The position numbers and the translations under genes are program-made. From contig QAXH01006327.1 of assembly GCA_004335635.1 (NCBI GenBank), positions 6,646 through 27,824 on the forward strand: 21,179 bases of DNA, read 5' to 3'. The stretch comes from Chloromonas sp. AAM2. Its lineage: Eukaryota > Chlorophyta > Chlorophyceae > Chlamydomonadales > Chlamydomonadaceae. This document shows, piece after piece, positions 19,226-21,179 of the stretch; the first letter of the stretch is position 1, and each line of letters begins with the position of its first letter. Below the pieces are notes generated by a model that was not told the origin of the DNA, searched no databases, and was given only the letters and a program-made list of their open reading frames with translations.

Positions 19226-20611
19226 TCAGCATGACAGCTTCAGTGATGCCAGGCTGCTCTCACAGACATTGGATGGTATCAGCAGTGGCGTTGCAGCTGA
19301 CCAACGGGTGCGGACCGAGTGGAGTAGATTAGACATGAAACATTCGCGTTCCTCCATGGATAGGGCGAGCAGCTGTCCTTGGTTGTCCAGTATGTCCCCA
19401 GGCTTCCCATCACGGAAGGCCCGTGAATGCTCGTAGGCCACCAGGGTAGGGAGGGCTCGCATTGGCTCTCCCACACGGTTGCAGATGTAGTGAGGTTCTC
19501 GGTCATTGGTCCGGACGGCTTGTGGGCGGTGGCCCAAGTCCAGGATATGCTCCACACATTGACAGGGGTCCCGTGTGACAGTAGACATGGCCCGTGTCAA
19601 AAGGTGCACAGGTGCTAGGTTGGTCCAGAAATTCCGGAGCCGGTAGGCATAAGAGCCACACTGAGCTGCATCGATAATCAATGGTGGGCCCAGGACACGA
19701 AAGATGGCGTCTGTAGCATGTGTAGCGATTTCCTTGCTTTTCCAACTATGCTGGGTAGTCACGTTCTCAATCAGGTATGCAGGCGGTACTGAGGGCTGAA
19801 GCTCTTGCAGCTGCTGTAGGATGTTAACCAGGGGAAAGAAGGTATTAGACCGGTCTCCAGTGATACCTCGCCCACGCCCGGCGGATGAGATGTCGGAGCA
19901 GTTCCAGCCGGCCACAATCAGCCACTGGTCCTGGTTAGCTGCCCCTGCACGTCCCAAGTGGGCGGCAGTGATGTCCCAAACGTCCTGTGGTAGGCTGAAC
20001 ACATCTTATAAGGCCGAGAGAGGGAGCAGGTCCGGGTAGGTGTAGGCTAGCATCTGAATGCAGTGAACAGCTACTGCACGTGCGGTGGGGTCCTTGTCCA
20101 CGTAAAGATAGCGGTTAACATGTATGCCGTTACGGAGGCACATCTCCAGCCCAGCACACAGGCCCTCAAAGAGCTCACACACCACGATGCCATTCCGTTG
20201 AGCGTTGGTGAAGAACTTGGGAATGTGAGTGATGTTTGGATTAGTGATGGGCGGGTTCGTGAGAAGTGGACGGAGGTCAGCCTTCTTGACCCAGTGAGCG
20301 GCCCTCATGGCCAGCTTCCGACTGTGATGGAACTGGGTAGCCTGGACCGCGTCCACAGGGCTCAGGTAATCATCAGCCAGGGAGCCCGTAATTTCCGGCC
20401 AGCAGGCTGTCGAGGTCCGGGGTACTTGCGTCCAGAGTACAGATTGGGTGGCGGGCCAGACAGACCTTATGCAACAGCAGCGCAGGGTTGGATGGTTGCC
20501 AAGCCAGAGTGGTGGCGACGGACAGCTGCCTCTGGTACTTCGCCACCATCGGCAGGGCACCAATCCCAAGGTCTACCTCATACTTTGTTACACTGCCAGT
20601 GGGTGTATGTT
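19226..20611 (-). pseudogene. Broken DNMT3-like cytosine-5 DNA methyltransferase
   Basis: An intact member would transfer a methyl group from S-adenosylmethionine to cytosine in DNA. On the minus strand the motifs come in order: motif I CELFEGLCAGLE (about 20147-20182); the acidic motif II VDKDPTARAV; motif IV AGWNCSDISSAGRGRG with the catalytic Cys codon at 19898-19900; a following FF as in DNMT3; motif VI LIENV (about 19762); motif VIII RLRNFWTNL (about 19630); and a C-terminal LSMEERECF resembling the region before motif X. The frame is broken by an in-frame TAA at 20006-20008. A frameshift lies between about 20376 and 20440: upstream, the coherent frame (KYEVDLGIGALPMVAKYQRQ) ends in TGA at 20373-20375. 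A probable further shift lies near 19305, after which a motif-X-like SCNATADTIQCL reads in another frame. Motif IV has Asn instead of the usual Pro before Cys. No introns are seen. A retroelement origin is possible, but no reverse transcriptase is visible. Confidence 0.7.
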
Positions 20612-20640
20612 ACACTAACAGTCGCGACAGAGCACAGATG

Positions 20641-20754
20641 ATGTTGAGCAGGAGCAGCATGCCTGCGCAGACTGCAGCCCGTGAGGCAAGAGCAGAGAGG
20701 CGGGCAGCAGAGCGTGCTGCAGTGGATGAGTTTGCAGAAGGACTGGAGCTTTGA
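20641..20754 (+). CDS. Small charged ORF, doubtful
   Basis: An ATG at 20641 opens 37 codons ending in TGA at 20752-20754. The product is a highly charged, helix-prone Ala/Arg/Glu sequence (AREARAERRAAERAAVDEFA). The opposite strand is also open, in register with the upstream part of the methyltransferase relic. No family was recognised. It may be an exon of a gene extending beyond this stretch, part of a degraded element, or chance. Confidence 0.2.
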   Translation: MLSRSSMPAQTAAREARAERRAAERAAVDEFAEGLEL

Positions 20755-21179
20755 ACTGTCGTCGTGATGTCCATGGGCGGGGGCATGGAGGCGCAGCCCC
20801 TGTCAAATGTTGTATTCCCGGATTATGTGGAATAGCCGTCCGGGAAACCCGGAATCTTGTAAGACTTGGTGCCAAAGAGGGCAGGCCCCGGATACCTCCA
20901 GCCATGCCATCCGGGAATCCCGCCAAACCAAAAAAGGCTTTGAAGTACCTTGCGTGTAGCACTCAATAACACTCGTGCAACACTCATCAGGCATGTCAGG
21001 ACTGCAGCCTTTTACGAGACAACAACAACAACCACCAAGTGTTCCAGCTGCTGCACTCTCTTAAGCAAACTCGTGTGTTGCACAGCCTGTTTCCAATTCT
21101 CTCTTCTTGGTCGATTTACTAATGGAGGTGCGCTGGGGGGTGACGTCTGCCCTTCGTCCAGTGGTGGCGCCTCTTCTGC
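20755..21179. other. Right flank without recognised gene
   Basis: No gene with support was found here. Apart from the inverted repeat listed separately, a plus-strand frame reads coherently for short pieces (for example PLSNVVFPDYVE after an ATG near 20770), but TAG, TAA and TGA interrupt it within about 170 bases. It may be remains of the same element as the methyltransferase relic. The last 200 bases show nothing recognisable. Confidence 0.4.
20814..20918. repeat. Short inverted repeat with internal palindrome
   Basis: The 10-base arms attcccggat (20814-20823) and atccgggaat (20909-20918) are exact inverted repeats. Between them, near 20840, lies ccgggaaacccggaat, which repeats the same core in both orientations. 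The cluster could be a hairpin, a protein-binding array or the end of a degraded element. Confidence 0.5.

Noticed and set aside
20003..20011. Reassigned genetic code (TAA/TAG as Gln, as in some ulvophyte algae) to explain the in-frame stop
   Set aside because: The conserved exons of the kinase, hydrolase and riboflavin synthase use only CAG or CAA for Gln and contain no in-frame TAA or TAG; three of the four gene models end in TAG at sensible places.
20063..20641. Long plus-strand open frame opposite the methyltransferase relic
   Set aside because: It shows no domain, while the minus strand carries ordered methyltransferase motifs; it is a shadow of that strand.
1..21179. tRNA, rRNA, CRISPR or bacterial operon features
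   Set aside because: No tRNA arm pattern, rRNA core or regularly spaced repeat-spacer array was seen, and the intron-rich genes indicate eukaryotic nuclear DNA.

Overview
The window looks like nuclear DNA of a green alga (Chlorophyta, probably chlamydomonadalean or a relative). The coding signal is cut into short exons by many GT-AG introns of roughly 100-750 bases. One enzyme has a plastid-type leader, another is a chlorophyllase-type hydrolase, and a TGTAA motif, the usual algal poly(A) signal, follows one stop codon. The species is not determined. All gene models were assembled by hand from splice sites and reading phase; they are not backed by transcripts.

Layout. 1-2436: no gene seen; dispersed direct repeats and a foldback element. 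2437-3487 (-): two-exon riboflavin synthase with an N-terminal leader and an Ala-rich tail. 3488-4674: divergent intergenic region with one doubtful exon. 4675-11704 (+): a long multi-exon gene. Its 5' exons (to 8909) encode low-complexity Ser/Pro/Gln/His/Ala-rich sequence; its last seven exons (9068-11704) encode an SNF1/AMPK/MARK-type kinase and a UBA-like segment. 11705-13260: convergent intergenic region. 13261-17190 (-): eight-exon chlorophyllase-type alpha/beta hydrolase ending in a polyproline linker and a small SAP-like domain. 17191-17880: divergent promoter region. 17881-19024 (+): four-exon gene for a 129-residue protein resembling MYCBP/AMY-1 or Dpy-30-type docking domains. 19226-20611 (-): decayed DNMT3-like cytosine-5 methyltransferase. 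20612-21179: short inverted repeats and one small doubtful ORF.

The genes show no obvious shared pathway. Riboflavin synthase and chlorophyllase are metabolic enzymes, probably plastid-linked in at least the first case. The kinase is a signalling protein, and the MYCBP-like protein is a likely scaffold subunit, possibly ciliary. The most interesting items are the hydrolase fused to a SAP-like domain, the kinase without a T-loop threonine, and the methyltransferase relic, which may come from a mobile element.
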